A stretch of 64,000 nucleotides of DNA from PMG-095 sp049324695 (GTDB lineage Bacteria; Myxococcota_A; Polyangia; Polyangiales; Polyangiaceae), in the NCBI GenBank assembly GCA_049324695.1, contig JBMOMJ010000005.1, positions 144,140 to 208,139 on the forward strand, read 5' to 3'. This document shows, one piece after another, positions 43,579 to 51,664 of the stretch. The position numbers were made by a program, and so were the translations under genes. Numbering within the stretch: the stretch's first letter is position 1; the number at the start of each line of letters is the position of its first letter. The notes under the pieces were generated by a model. That model saw only the letters and a program-made list of their open reading frames with translations, was not told where the DNA came from and made no database searches.

Positions 43579-44228
43579 GAATCCTCTCTTCGACATCGCG
43601 GCCGGTGCGGCGGCGGCGATGCCTTCTTCGTTGGTTGCCAAGACGGGACCCAGGCGAACGGATCCAAAAAAAACGTAATAACTACCGCTAGATACCCTAC
43701 CGCGGCCGGGGGCATGTTAGATAGCGGAGAAGAGCGTTGTCAAGCGTCAACGGAACCCGACGCCCGTGATTTTTAGGGGATTCCGCAACGCGCGAAAATT
43801 CGCGCGCCGGAAAACTGAAGCACTCGCGCTCAGTGCGGCTGGCCACTCATTGATACCCGAAGCGAGCCCGCGTCGCCACGTTGACGATTCATGTGAGCCA
43901 AATTCGGAGATGCGATCCACCGAGAAGATGCGGCGGCGGTTTCGAACGCATTCATTGCAAGCAGGTTAACGAAACGAGGTTCGAAGCATGAGACGGTTCT
44001 GAACCGGATCGGCTTGGCTGGTTTCGTAGTGCGCGCGAGCTCGAGGTCGCGGAGGAACGAACCATGACTCACACATGTTCGCGCGAATTTTCTGCAGGAC
44101 CTGCCAAGCCGGCGCATAGGCCTGCGAAATGCCATGCTTTGGACGTTGACGGCATTCGCGCCGTTCAATTACCGTGTGCCCCGGTCTCGAGGCCCCTCGG
44201 CCAATACCTGTTGGTGGTGACGCGCGTG
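43579..44228. other. Divergent intergenic region upstream of the glt operon
   Basis: A 650-base non-coding stretch between gltC (minus) and the Cys-rich lipoprotein (plus). It should hold the main glt promoter. It is more A/T-rich than its surroundings near 43660-43700 (an A run at 43667-43674 on the plus strand). I could not identify a convincing -35/-10 pair: a TTGACA (43743-43738, minus) has TATCTA only 14 bases downstream. Confidence 0.5.
43789..43806. promoter_or_regulatory. Inverted repeat in the glt upstream region
   Basis: CGCGCGAA (43789-43796) and TTCGCGCG (43799-43806) form an 8-2-8 palindrome about 210 bases upstream of gltC. A possible operator; no regulator identified. Confidence 0.35.
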
Positions 44229-44840
44229 ATGAGTCGAACTTTCACAATCCCCGGCGTTCTCACGGCTTTGGCGTTCGCTGGTCTGCTTGCAGCATGCACG
44301 CCTGGCGGCGTCGGTGATCCCTGCACGCCGGAAGACGAATACCTGCCTAACTTCAGCGGGTTCAGCGTCGAAGAAGTGAACGTCGAGAGCCGCTCGTTCC
44401 AGTGCGAAACGCGCATTTGCCTGGTGAATCACTTCCAGGGTCGTGTGAGCTGCCCGTACGGGAACAAGCTGAGCAACGCGGAGATGGTTTCGCCTCAGAA
44501 TCCGCCGGATTGCATCATCCCGGGTGACGCCGCCACGAAGATCTCGGCGCCGGTCGATCCACAAATCCGCTCTCGCCAGGCGAACAACGCCGTGTACTGC
44601 TCGTGCCGTTGCGACGGCCCGGATGCGAACGCGCGTTACTGCGAGTGCCCCTCGGGCTTCTCCTGTACCAAGCTGGTCGAGAAGTTCGGCTTCGAGAAGG
44701 GCGGCCAGCTCGCCGGCTCTTACTGCATCCGCGAAGGTTCGGAGTATCGCAAGGGTACCGTCGTCGTGACGGATACCTGCAAGTTCGGCGACAGGAACTG
44801 CGGCCCGGTCGATGAAGCGACCGGCATTCCGCAGCAGTGA
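44229..44840 (+). CDS. Cysteine-rich lipoprotein
   Basis: 203 residues from the ATG at 44229; the in-frame extension upstream to 44064 is not signal-like. Signal ends in lipobox LLAAC followed by TPGG. The mature part has about 14 cysteines in C-x-C and C-xx-C spacings (CSCRCDGPDANARYCECPSGFSC), suggesting a disulfide-rich, EGF-like surface protein. No known family recognised. The last 29 bases overlap the start of the yraN-like gene. Confidence 0.8.
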   Translation: MSRTFTIPGVLTALAFAGLLAACTPGGVGDPCTPEDEYLPNFSGFSVEEVNVESRSFQCETRICLVNHFQGRVSCPYGNKLSNAEMVSPQNPPDCIIPGDAATKISAPVDPQIRSRQANNAVYCSCRCDGPDANARYCECPSGFSCTKLVEKFGFEKGGQLAGSYCIREGSEYRKGTVVVTDTCKFGDRNCGPVDEATGIPQQ

Positions 44841-45243
44841 TCGCGCGCCGTCGCGCGGTCCTTTGAACCGAGACGAAAAGCGTCTGCGCGCAAGCGAACA
44901 CGGGCGGGCCGCGGAAGCAGCCGTTGCCGATTGGCTACGGGCGCGAGGGTTCGAGATCGTGGCGACCAACCTGCGAATCGGTCGTTACGAAATCGATCTG
45001 GTTGCCCGCAGCGGTGCCCTCATCGTGGTGGTCGAGGTGCGAACCCGCGGAGTCGGCGCCTGGACGACGGGCTTTGGAAGCCTCGATCCGGGCAAGCGCC
45101 GGCGCATCCGTTTGGCAGGTGAGCGTTTGTGGGAGCGGCGTTACGCACGCGACCCGAGCGCGGAGCGAATGCGTTTCGACGCGGCTAGCGTTACCTTCGA
45201 GAACGGCGCTCCCAAGGTCGAGTACGTGGCAGCCGCGTTCTGA
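44812..45243 (+). CDS. yraN: YraN/UPF0102 family putative endonuclease
   Basis: 143 residues. After a basic N-terminal extension the UPF0102 core begins at GRAAEAAVADWLRARGFEIVATNLRIGRYEIDLVARSGALIVVVEVRTR. It shows the restriction-endonuclease-like motif: G..AE near the start, E-I-D-L, then V-V-E-V-R. The family is usually about 120 residues, so a later start is possible. Predicted Holliday-junction-like or general nuclease role in DNA maintenance, not experimentally settled. It overlaps the preceding lipoprotein gene by 29 bases and converges on the HAMP gene with 2 bases between stops. Confidence 0.88.
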   Translation: MKRPAFRSSDRAPSRGPLNRDEKRLRASEHGRAAEAAVADWLRARGFEIVATNLRIGRYEIDLVARSGALIVVVEVRTRGVGAWTTGFGSLDPGKRRRIRLAGERLWERRYARDPSAERMRFDAASVTFENGAPKVEYVAAAF

Positions 45244-45245
45244 GC

Positions 45246-46064
45246 TCAGGGGCTGATGGAACGCATGCTCGGGTGCACCTCGAGCGCTGCGCGCATTTGA
45301 TCGCGAAGTTTGACCAACTGGTCGAGCTCGCCCGGCTCGGCTTTGGGCTCGAGGGCGCTGATAGCTAGGTCGAGCGCCTCGATTTCTTCTTCTTGGCGGC
45401 GGCGCAGGCTGAGCACCATGCCCTCGAACGCCTCGAAGAAGTCGACGAGCTCGTCGCCACGCCGCAAGCGGTTCGGGACCTGCAAGCGCCCGCGTGCGAC
45501 CTCGCCGAGGTGTCGCTTCATCTTGTAGACCGGACCGGCAACGCGGTGCGTAACGACGATGCCCGCGCAGCCGATGAGAACGACGAGCAAGGTGAGCCCG
45601 CCGCAGAGCGTGAAGAACGTGGTTCGCTGCTGAGCCGTGAGCGCATGCGCTTGGTGCTTCAGCGCCGCGGCTTGCTGCTCGAGCGCCCGCTGTTGAGCTG
45701 CGAGCCGCGCGTCTTGTTTTTCTGCATCGGCGCGGAAGGCCTCGAGCAACGCCGGATTCTGGCTGTAGTCCGGATCGCGCACGATGTTCATCTGCACGAC
45801 CGCGCTCACCTTCTGGCTTTCAGCGAGCACCTCGCGTCCGCGCGTTACGACCTGCTCCCCCTGCTCCACCGCCTTGTGGCTCTCGGCGAGCACGGCTTCG
45901 CTGGTGCGCCACAGCACGGAACCCAGGCCCAACCCCAGGAGCAGCGTGATGCCTACCAGATAGCCCGTGTACTTGAACTGAAAGTGCGGGTCTAACAGGT
46001 AGTTGCGAAGGCGTCGCTGGTGTTTTCCAGGCGCGGGAAAGGACGACTCAGCCGCGTCTGCCAT
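45246..46064 (-). CDS. Two-helix membrane protein with HAMP domain
   Basis: 272 residues from the ATG at 46064, with GAGGAG 9 bases upstream. Transmembrane helix 1 is about residues 32-52 (YTGYLVGITLLLGLGLGSVLW). A periplasmic coiled coil follows (VEQGEQVVTRGREVLAESQKV; DARLAAQQRALEQQAAALKHQ). Helix 2 is about 147-170 (FFTLCGGLTLLVVLIGCAGIVVTH), then a HAMP domain beginning RVAGPVYKMKRHLGEVARGRL. It ends soon after with a short coiled coil; no kinase or MCP output domain is present. It probably needs a partner protein for signalling. It resembles many stand-alone myxobacterial HAMP proteins of unknown role. Confidence 0.82.
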   Translation of the reverse strand: MADAAESSFPAPGKHQRRLRNYLLDPHFQFKYTGYLVGITLLLGLGLGSVLWRTSEAVLAESHKAVEQGEQVVTRGREVLAESQKVSAVVQMNIVRDPDYSQNPALLEAFRADAEKQDARLAAQQRALEQQAAALKHQAHALTAQQRTTFFTLCGGLTLLVVLIGCAGIVVTHRVAGPVYKMKRHLGEVARGRLQVPNRLRRGDELVDFFEAFEGMVLSLRRRQEEEIEALDLAISALEPKAEPGELDQLVKLRDQMRAALEVHPSMRSISP

Positions 46065-46244
46065 ATGCAATCACTCCTCGATGCGAGTCGATGCCCGAGA
46101 CGCCGGGCGCGATCGCTTGAACGTTTAGGTTAGCGGTTTCAAGAGCAGAAAGTGAAAACTTCTGGGCTTTCGCCAGCACTGGCGACACCCTCTGAGGCTT
46201 CGCGGAAGCCGCCCGTGTATGGCGCGTGCGCACCTTCTGCGAGC

Positions 46245-47036
46245 TCACAACGTGGGCGCGATGCGAGAAAACTTCTCGAGCGCGCGCTCCGCGGCCAAAG
46301 CCACTAGCTCGTTCTCGCTCGACGTATCCTGGCTCGATACGTCCGGCTGAGTCAGGCGCACGCTGAAGTTCCCCAGCATCGCCTTCTCCGGGTACGAAAA
46401 CATGGCAACCTCGAGTCGGACCGTTAGGTTCCCATCGCTGTATTCGAAGGGTGGTAAGCGAGGCGCGAGGAAGAACGCCTTCACCTTGGGGCGCTTGGAA
46501 ATGCGCTCCTTCGCTCGCGCCGGCGTTTCACGGCCCGGAGCGAGCGCGAGGATTGGGATGTTGCTACCAGAGGACACAATCGATTTTCGCACCAGCCTTT
46601 CCAGGCCATTGCCGCTGCGCCCGCTCTTGTCCGAGAGTTTGCCGACCGCGACGTAGTAGCGCACGTCGGGCGTAAAAACCGGCTCGCCCCCGTCGAACGT
46701 TTCGAGCGCCTTTTCGATCGCCGCTTTGACGGTTTTGTTGTCTTCGGCTGTGAGGCGTTTTTCGAGACAGTCGTCGCCGCCGAGCGAAAGACGACCTAAC
46801 GCTGCTGCCGCGGCGGCGCGCACGCTCACGTTGTCATCGCTGAGCGTTTTGCACAGCGGGTCGATGGCGCGCTCGCTCTTCGACGCACCCAGAGCCAATG
46901 CTGCCTGTGTGCGCACGCGGAAGTCCTCGTGTCGCAAGTTCGGCAGCGCTCGCGTGACGTCGGCATCATCCGCTCGCGCAACGCCGCACGCGAACAATAC
47001 GGCGACCGCGACCAGGCCGCGCGCGACACTTTGCAT
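46245..47036 (-). CDS. Exported HEAT-repeat protein
   Basis: 263 residues from the ATG at 47036, chosen because it starts a clean signal peptide (SVARGLVAVAVLFACGVARAD); the longer ORF to 47171 is not. Residues ~25-110 are two to three HEAT repeats (VTRALPNLRHEDFRVRTQAALALGASKSERAIDPL; NVSVRAAAAAALGRLS). The C-terminal half is a beta-containing domain (DVRYYVAVGKLSDKSGR to FFLAPRLPPFEY) seen in other myxobacterial HEAT proteins. Function unknown; probably periplasmic. The stop TGA overlaps a GTG beginning a 66-codon ORF that I judged non-genuine. Confidence 0.82.
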   Translation of the reverse strand: MQSVARGLVAVAVLFACGVARADDADVTRALPNLRHEDFRVRTQAALALGASKSERAIDPLCKTLSDDNVSVRAAAAAALGRLSLGGDDCLEKRLTAEDNKTVKAAIEKALETFDGGEPVFTPDVRYYVAVGKLSDKSGRSGNGLERLVRKSIVSSGSNIPILALAPGRETPARAKERISKRPKVKAFFLAPRLPPFEYSDGNLTVRLEVAMFSYPEKAMLGNFSVRLTQPDVSSQDTSSENELVALAAERALEKFSRIAPTL

Positions 47037-47353
47037 GATCTGTGACGATATCACGCTTCTTTGGGAGCGCTCGGCCGAAGCAGGGGCCGCAACACGAGCG
47101 CACATCTCCGGACGCTTCTCACCAGCACCCAGGCACACGCAGGAGTCGTGTTGACGGTCACGAACGTTCATGAATCACCACTTCGGGCACCGCTTCGCAT
47201 GAGTGTTGGCTGCACCGTTGGTTCTACGTAACGGCGCGGCGCGCTCTTCAAGAAGTGTCGAGAAACGCTATTACTTCGACACACAATCCGCGCTTTTTTT
47301 CGCGCATTCTCGAACGAGCGCGACCTTTTGCACAGCTGTACTATCCTCGGCGC
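47037..47353. other. Divergent intergenic region
   Basis: 317 bases between the HEAT gene (minus) and the next plus-strand gene, expected to hold both promoters. GTGTCGA (47255-47261) and TCGACAC (47276-47282) form a spaced inverted repeat that could be an operator. Nothing else is recognised. Confidence 0.4.
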
Positions 47354-49027
47354 ATGCGTTTTCGCTTCCCGCCACTCACAGCAGCGGTCCTTGTCGGATT
47401 GCTCTCGGGGGCGGCGAACGCAAAACCAGAAGTGCAGGTTCGCGTGCGAGGCGGATCTCGTCTCGAAGCCAACGCAACTGCGAACGCGGCCGGCACTCGC
47501 ATCAGCGGAGCGTTGCGCGACGATGCTGGGCGGCCGGTACGCGGTGCACGCCTGCGTGTGCGTTGGCGCACAGCGGCCGGGCCTCGCTTGTTACCTCGGC
47601 CTTCCGACTGCATCCGTGATGGCCACAACGCTGGAGCCAATGAAGCCGATGAAGCCATTGCCGAGACGGACGGCGCGGGTCGGTTTTGTTTGCATTGGCC
47701 ACTGGAGCTCAGCGACGGCCACCTGAGTGTTGCGTACGAAGACGAGCGAGGGCTGCTCGACTCGATATCGCGTGACGTGGAGCTCGATCGTCGGCCGCCG
47801 CTCACACTCGCCTTCTCTCCCCCACCCAACGTGTTCGCGGCGGAGAGCGGCACGGCAACAGTCGTGGTCGAGGCGACCGGACCGGCGGGTAGCACGCCGA
47901 GTGCACCTGTTGTCCTCACGTGGGTGCGTGTGGACAAAACGGCGACCGAGCTGACGCGCGGCGAGCTCCGCGAAGCCGAAGCGCTGCGCCTCTCCTTTTC
48001 CGCGCTCGCGCCGGGAGCTCCGGGCGCGGGCGAACTCGTCGCAGCTACCGAGGTGGGTGGACGCCGCATCGAGGCGCGCGCGCCAGTCGCGCTCACGGCG
48101 CGCGTCAAGGTCGAAAGCCCGGCTCAGCTCTCGACGCGCTCCGACGGAAGCGCAGAGCTGCCTGTCAGCGTCATCTCGATATTCGGGAAGGTGCCGTCCG
48201 GCTCTGTAGAAGCAATCGCAAACGGTCGAACCATCGGAATCGCGCCTGTCGTGTCGGGCCAAGCCGTGCTCGAACTGCATGCACCCGCCCAACCCGGCAA
48301 CTTACCCGTGTCGCTCCGCTATCTTTCGGCGGCGCCTTGGTGGCTCGCAGACGGCGAACGCATGGTGGCGCTCACGATTCCACGGCCGAGTCCGTGGCGT
48401 TGGACGCCGTGGGCAGTCGGACTTTTGACGATCGGAGCTTACTTACTCGCTGGTTGGCGGCGTCCGCGGCGACGAGACTTGCCCCGCAGCGCGCTGCCCG
48501 ACGTGCCGCAAGACCGGGCCTCCATCGAATGGGTGGCGCCCGCGCGGCGAGGCAGTGGCTGGGCAGGACGTGTTACGGACGCGCACGATGGCGCTCCGAT
48601 TGCGGGCGCGCGCATCGTCATCCTCGCGCTCGATGCGGCCGTTGCCGAGGTCAGCGCAGACGCAGCCGGCGAATTCTCATTCAGCCTGCCACCGGAAATC
48701 GAGGCCGAAAGCGCGCGCATTCGAATCGACTCGACGTGGCACTCGGCGCTCGAAAAGCCGCTCCCGCCGCCGGGAAAGCTCGCCATCTCGCTGCTGACAC
48801 GTCGGCGCGCGCTGCTCGCGACACTGGTCGAATGGGCCCAGCGTCAAGGGCGTCCCTTCGCACTCGAGCGAGAACCCACGCCGGGCGAAGTGGGAGAGGC
48901 GGCGGACGAGGGTGCCCAGCCTGCCGTGGCCGCATGGGCTCGCCGCGTGGAAGACGCGGCTTTCGGCCCTGCACCCGTCGATGCCGACCGCGAAGCCGGC
49001 GTGCGAGAGCAAGAACCAAAGCACTGA
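47354..49027 (+). CDS. Membrane protein with Ig-like and carboxypeptidase-regulatory-like domains
   Basis: 557 residues from the ATG at 47354, where a signal peptide begins (FPPLTAAVLVGLLSGAANA). The extracytoplasmic part is beta-rich, with a carboxypeptidase-regulatory-like unit near the N-terminus (ISGALRDDAGRPVRGARLRVRW). A transmembrane helix (about residues 354-372, TPWAVGLLTIGAYLLAGW) is followed by a basic RRPRRRD patch and a second such unit (GWAGRVTDAHDGAPIAGARIVIL). By topology this second unit would be cytoplasmic, which is unusual for the fold. The C-terminus is helical and acidic. No family name recognised. It precedes ftsY by 125 bases. Confidence 0.75.
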   Translation: MRFRFPPLTAAVLVGLLSGAANAKPEVQVRVRGGSRLEANATANAAGTRISGALRDDAGRPVRGARLRVRWRTAAGPRLLPRPSDCIRDGHNAGANEADEAIAETDGAGRFCLHWPLELSDGHLSVAYEDERGLLDSISRDVELDRRPPLTLAFSPPPNVFAAESGTATVVVEATGPAGSTPSAPVVLTWVRVDKTATELTRGELREAEALRLSFSALAPGAPGAGELVAATEVGGRRIEARAPVALTARVKVESPAQLSTRSDGSAELPVSVISIFGKVPSGSVEAIANGRTIGIAPVVSGQAVLELHAPAQPGNLPVSLRYLSAAPWWLADGERMVALTIPRPSPWRWTPWAVGLLTIGAYLLAGWRRPRRRDLPRSALPDVPQDRASIEWVAPARRGSGWAGRVTDAHDGAPIAGARIVILALDAAVAEVSADAAGEFSFSLPPEIEAESARIRIDSTWHSALEKPLPPPGKLAISLLTRRRALLATLVEWAQRQGRPFALEREPTPGEVGEAADEGAQPAVAAWARRVEDAAFGPAPVDADREAGVREQEPKH

Positions 49028-49152
49028 CTCGCCGCGTGTTCCCATGTTTCGCGCGGCGAAGACCTGCGAATTCCGTATGTGCAGCGCGCGCGGAGGTTGA
49101 CGGGCCTTCCCGCTGGTTCCTATAGTCGCGCGCCCAACCTTGCGCTGACTCG

Positions 49153-50469
49153 ATGGAGCTCGTTTACGTTCTCATCGCGCTCGTACTTATCGTCGGCGCT
49201 TACTTTCTGTTCTTCCAAAAGAGCGAGCCGGAGAAGCTCGCCAAACCCTCCGAAAAGCCTCTTGCCGAAAAGCGCAAGAAGGAGTCGCGGCCCCCTCCAG
49301 CTAAGGAGGCCAAGCCCGCCAAGGAGGAGGGCAAGCCTGGCAAGGAAGCGCCCACCAAGGAGGCAGCTGCCGCAACGGAGTTGGCTGCGGAAAAGGAAGC
49401 GCTGCCCGAGGTCGACGCCGAACCAGACGCCGAAGCGCCTGCGCGACCGATCACGAGCACGCCGCCACCCTCACCTGTGCGCGCCAAGCCGAGCGAACCG
49501 CCGCGTCCGTCGGCTCCTCCTCCGGCCCCGAGCGCGCTCGAAAAGCTGCGTCGCGGCTTGTCTCGCTCGCGACAAAACGAAGGTTTCTTCGGTCGCCTGC
49601 GCGCACTGTTTCGCGGCAAGAGCGAGATCAGTCCCGAACTGACACGTGAGATCGAAGAGGTGTTGCTCACCTCCGACGTTGGTGTCGAGACGACGAAAGC
49701 ACTGCTCGAACGCGTTCAGGCAGAGCTCGCATCCGGTGAGCATTCGGATCCGGAACGCGTGTGGGATGCCTTGGCTGCCGAGGCACGCACTTTGCTGGAA
49801 ATAGATGGGCAAAGTGGCAATGTCGAACTTGTCTCAAAACCGACCGTCGTTCTCATGGTGGGAGTCAACGGCGCAGGCAAGACCACAACGATCGGAAAGC
49901 TCGCCACCAAGTTCCATGCCGCGGGTCACAAGTGTGTTCTTGCTGCCGGAGACACTTTCCGTGCAGCAGCGGTGCAGCAACTCGTGGTATGGGGAGAACG
50001 CGTGGGTTGCGAAGTCGTACGCGGTAAAGACGGAGCAGATCCAGGCAGCGTCGTCTTCGAAGCCATCAAGCGCGCACAAGAGAGTGGCGCGGACGTCGTC
50101 CTCGCAGATACCGCCGGTCGCCTGCACACCAAGTCGAACCTGATGGCGGAGATGAAGAAGATCGCAAAGACCGTGGAAAAGGCGCTACCCGGTGCGCCTC
50201 ACGAAATTTTCTTGGTGATCGACGCCACGAACGGACAGAATGCAATCGCACAAGCGCGCGAGTTTCGTGAGGCGCTGCCCATTACGGGCATCGTGCTCAC
50301 CAAGCTCGACGGCACCGCCAAAGGTGGTGTCGTTCTCGGTATTGCCAATACTTTGAAGTTGCCTGTTCGCTTCATCGGTCTCGGTGAGCGACCCGACGAT
50401 CTGCACGAGTTCCGACCCGTGGAGTTCGTTGAGGCGCTCCTTGGTCGAGAGGCCAGCTCGGCTGCGTGA
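49153..50469 (+). CDS. ftsY: Signal recognition particle receptor FtsY, membrane-anchored form
   Basis: 438 residues. An N-terminal transmembrane helix (ELVYVLIALVLIVGAYFLFF) is followed by a ~110-residue Lys/Glu/Ala/Pro-rich acidic linker (the A domain), then the N domain (FFGRLRALFRGKSEISPELTREIEEVLLTSDVGVETT) and the G domain. GTPase motifs: GVNGAGKTTT (about residue 237), DTFRAAA, DTAGR, TKLDGTAKGG and the closing GLGERPDDL. It docks ribosome-SRP complexes at the membrane for SecYEG insertion. E. coli FtsY lacks a true transmembrane helix; anchored versions occur in several other lineages. A hairpin follows the stop. Confidence 0.97.
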   Translation: MELVYVLIALVLIVGAYFLFFQKSEPEKLAKPSEKPLAEKRKKESRPPPAKEAKPAKEEGKPGKEAPTKEAAAATELAAEKEALPEVDAEPDAEAPARPITSTPPPSPVRAKPSEPPRPSAPPPAPSALEKLRRGLSRSRQNEGFFGRLRALFRGKSEISPELTREIEEVLLTSDVGVETTKALLERVQAELASGEHSDPERVWDALAAEARTLLEIDGQSGNVELVSKPTVVLMVGVNGAGKTTTIGKLATKFHAAGHKCVLAAGDTFRAAAVQQLVVWGERVGCEVVRGKDGADPGSVVFEAIKRAQESGADVVLADTAGRLHTKSNLMAEMKKIAKTVEKALPGAPHEIFLVIDATNGQNAIAQAREFREALPITGIVLTKLDGTAKGGVVLGIANTLKLPVRFIGLGERPDDLHEFRPVEFVEALLGREASSAA

Positions 50470-50470
50470 T

Positions 50471-50488
50471 GCGGGTTCATAAACCCGC
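50471..50488 (+). terminator. Hairpin after ftsY
   Basis: GCGGGTT (50471-50477) pairs with AACCCGC (50482-50488) around a 4-nt loop two bases after the ftsY stop. A T-rich run (50510-50515) lies about 20 bases further on rather than directly next to it. Confidence 0.5.
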
Positions 50489-50520
50489 GAAATTAAGCCT
50501 AGACTCTAATTTTTTGCTTG

Positions 50521-50550
50521 TTGATCCCTAGATTTTCAGCGTGATATAGT
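50521..50550 (+). promoter_or_regulatory. Probable sigma70-type promoter for the GltA/B-type barrel genes
   Basis: TTGATC (50521-50526), an 18-base spacer, and TATAGT (50545-50550) with an extended TGA before it. This gives a leader of about 90 bases ahead of the barrel gene at 50647. Confidence 0.5.
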
Positions 50551-50646
50551 GCGCCGGCGTTTTCGGACGGCGGATTTATTTAATAGTTCCATGCATTTGC
50601 GGACTATGAGCAGCGGTCTTCGCAGGGGTAACCGAAAGAGGCATCG

Positions 50647-51651
50647 ATGAAGAACAGTCGCGTCGGGCTCCTCGTAGCAGCGGCCCTCGGCATCCTCCCC
50701 GCCACTAGTTGGGCGCAGGGTAAGGGAGCCAAGGGTGCAGCGGCTGCTGCGGGAGAAGCCGCGAGTGGAGAGGGCGAAGCCGCTCCCGCGGAAGGCGAAG
50801 CAACAGGAGATAAGGCTGCTGGTGATGCAGCGCCGGCTGAGGAAGCTGGCGCCGAAACACCGGAAGGCGGTGGTCTTGCAGAGATCTGCAAGATCGACCC
50901 CGCAGCGTGTCCCAACCTGGACATGGAGAAGGAAGCTGCGCGGCCGCTGAAGGAAAGCATTTACGCCATGCAGCAGATTTTCGCGCTGCGTGTGCGTCGC
51001 TTCGAGTTGAATCCTTATTGGGGATTCACCTTCAACGACCAGTTCGTGAGCCACCCCGGTCCGGGTCTGGCGATCAACTACTACATCACGAACGTGCTCG
51101 CGATCGGTGTGAACGGCAACTACTTCGGCCTGTTCAACATCGATAGCAAGTTCAACGCCCAGGTGCGCCGCTCGGCGCGCGTCGCGGTGCCCCTCACCGA
51201 GTACAACTGGGGCGCTAACCTGAACTTCACGTACGTGCCTGCGTACGGCAAGTTCGCCGGTTTCGGCGACTTCATCTTCCACTACGACGCATACGTGGTG
51301 GGCGGCGTCGGCGCGATTGCGACGCGCCCCATCCCCGTGATCGATCCCGACAACCGCAACTTCGAATACCAAACGAAGATTGCGTTCAACGCCGGTATCG
51401 GTCTCCGTATCTTCTTCAACCGTTGGTTCGGTGCAACCCTCGAGATGCGGGATTACATCTTCCCGGACAAACTCGAGGCGCTGACCATCAACAACGCCGC
51501 GGCGGCGGACGCCAAGTACTGGTACGACGACGGCAACGGAGGGGGAACCAGCTACGCCAAGGCCAAGGCTCGGTTGACCAACGCTGTGCAAGCGCAGATT
51601 GGCGTGTCGGTCTTCCTACCGTTCTCTTTCGAGTACCGACTGCCGAAGTGA
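50647..51651 (+). CDS. Outer-membrane beta-barrel, GltA/GltB type (first of pair)
   Basis: 334 residues. Signal peptide VGLLVAAALGILPATSWAQ, then an Ala/Gly/Glu low-complexity acidic segment to about residue 75 and a Cys pair in EICKIDPAACPNLDME. From ~105 the protein becomes a barrel: RFELNPYWGFTFNDQFVSHPGPGLAINYYITNVLAIGVNGNYF, with alternating strands to a terminal VSVFLPFSFEYRLPK. The motif style (FELNP, GPGLAINYYITNVLAIGV) fits the myxobacterial outer-membrane barrel family that includes GltA and GltB, the porin-like proteins of the gliding focal-adhesion complex. Which of the two it is cannot be fixed by eye. The next gene starts 13 bases after its stop. Confidence 0.8.
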   Translation: MKNSRVGLLVAAALGILPATSWAQGKGAKGAAAAAGEAASGEGEAAPAEGEATGDKAAGDAAPAEEAGAETPEGGGLAEICKIDPAACPNLDMEKEAARPLKESIYAMQQIFALRVRRFELNPYWGFTFNDQFVSHPGPGLAINYYITNVLAIGVNGNYFGLFNIDSKFNAQVRRSARVAVPLTEYNWGANLNFTYVPAYGKFAGFGDFIFHYDAYVVGGVGAIATRPIPVIDPDNRNFEYQTKIAFNAGIGLRIFFNRWFGATLEMRDYIFPDKLEALTINNAAAADAKYWYDDGNGGGTSYAKAKARLTNAVQAQIGVSVFLPFSFEYRLPK

Positions 51652-51664
51652 GCAAGGGCGAAGC

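Noticed and set aside
43718..43743. TTGACA...TATCTA as the glt operon promoter (minus strand)
   Set aside because: The spacer is only 14 bases, too short for a sigma70 promoter.
46048..46248. 66-codon minus-strand ORF starting GTG that overlaps the HEAT gene stop (GTGA)
   Set aside because: The overlap mimics an operon junction, but it lacks a ribosome site and any conserved-looking sequence, and it runs into the start of the HAMP gene. Could be revisited with ribosome profiling.
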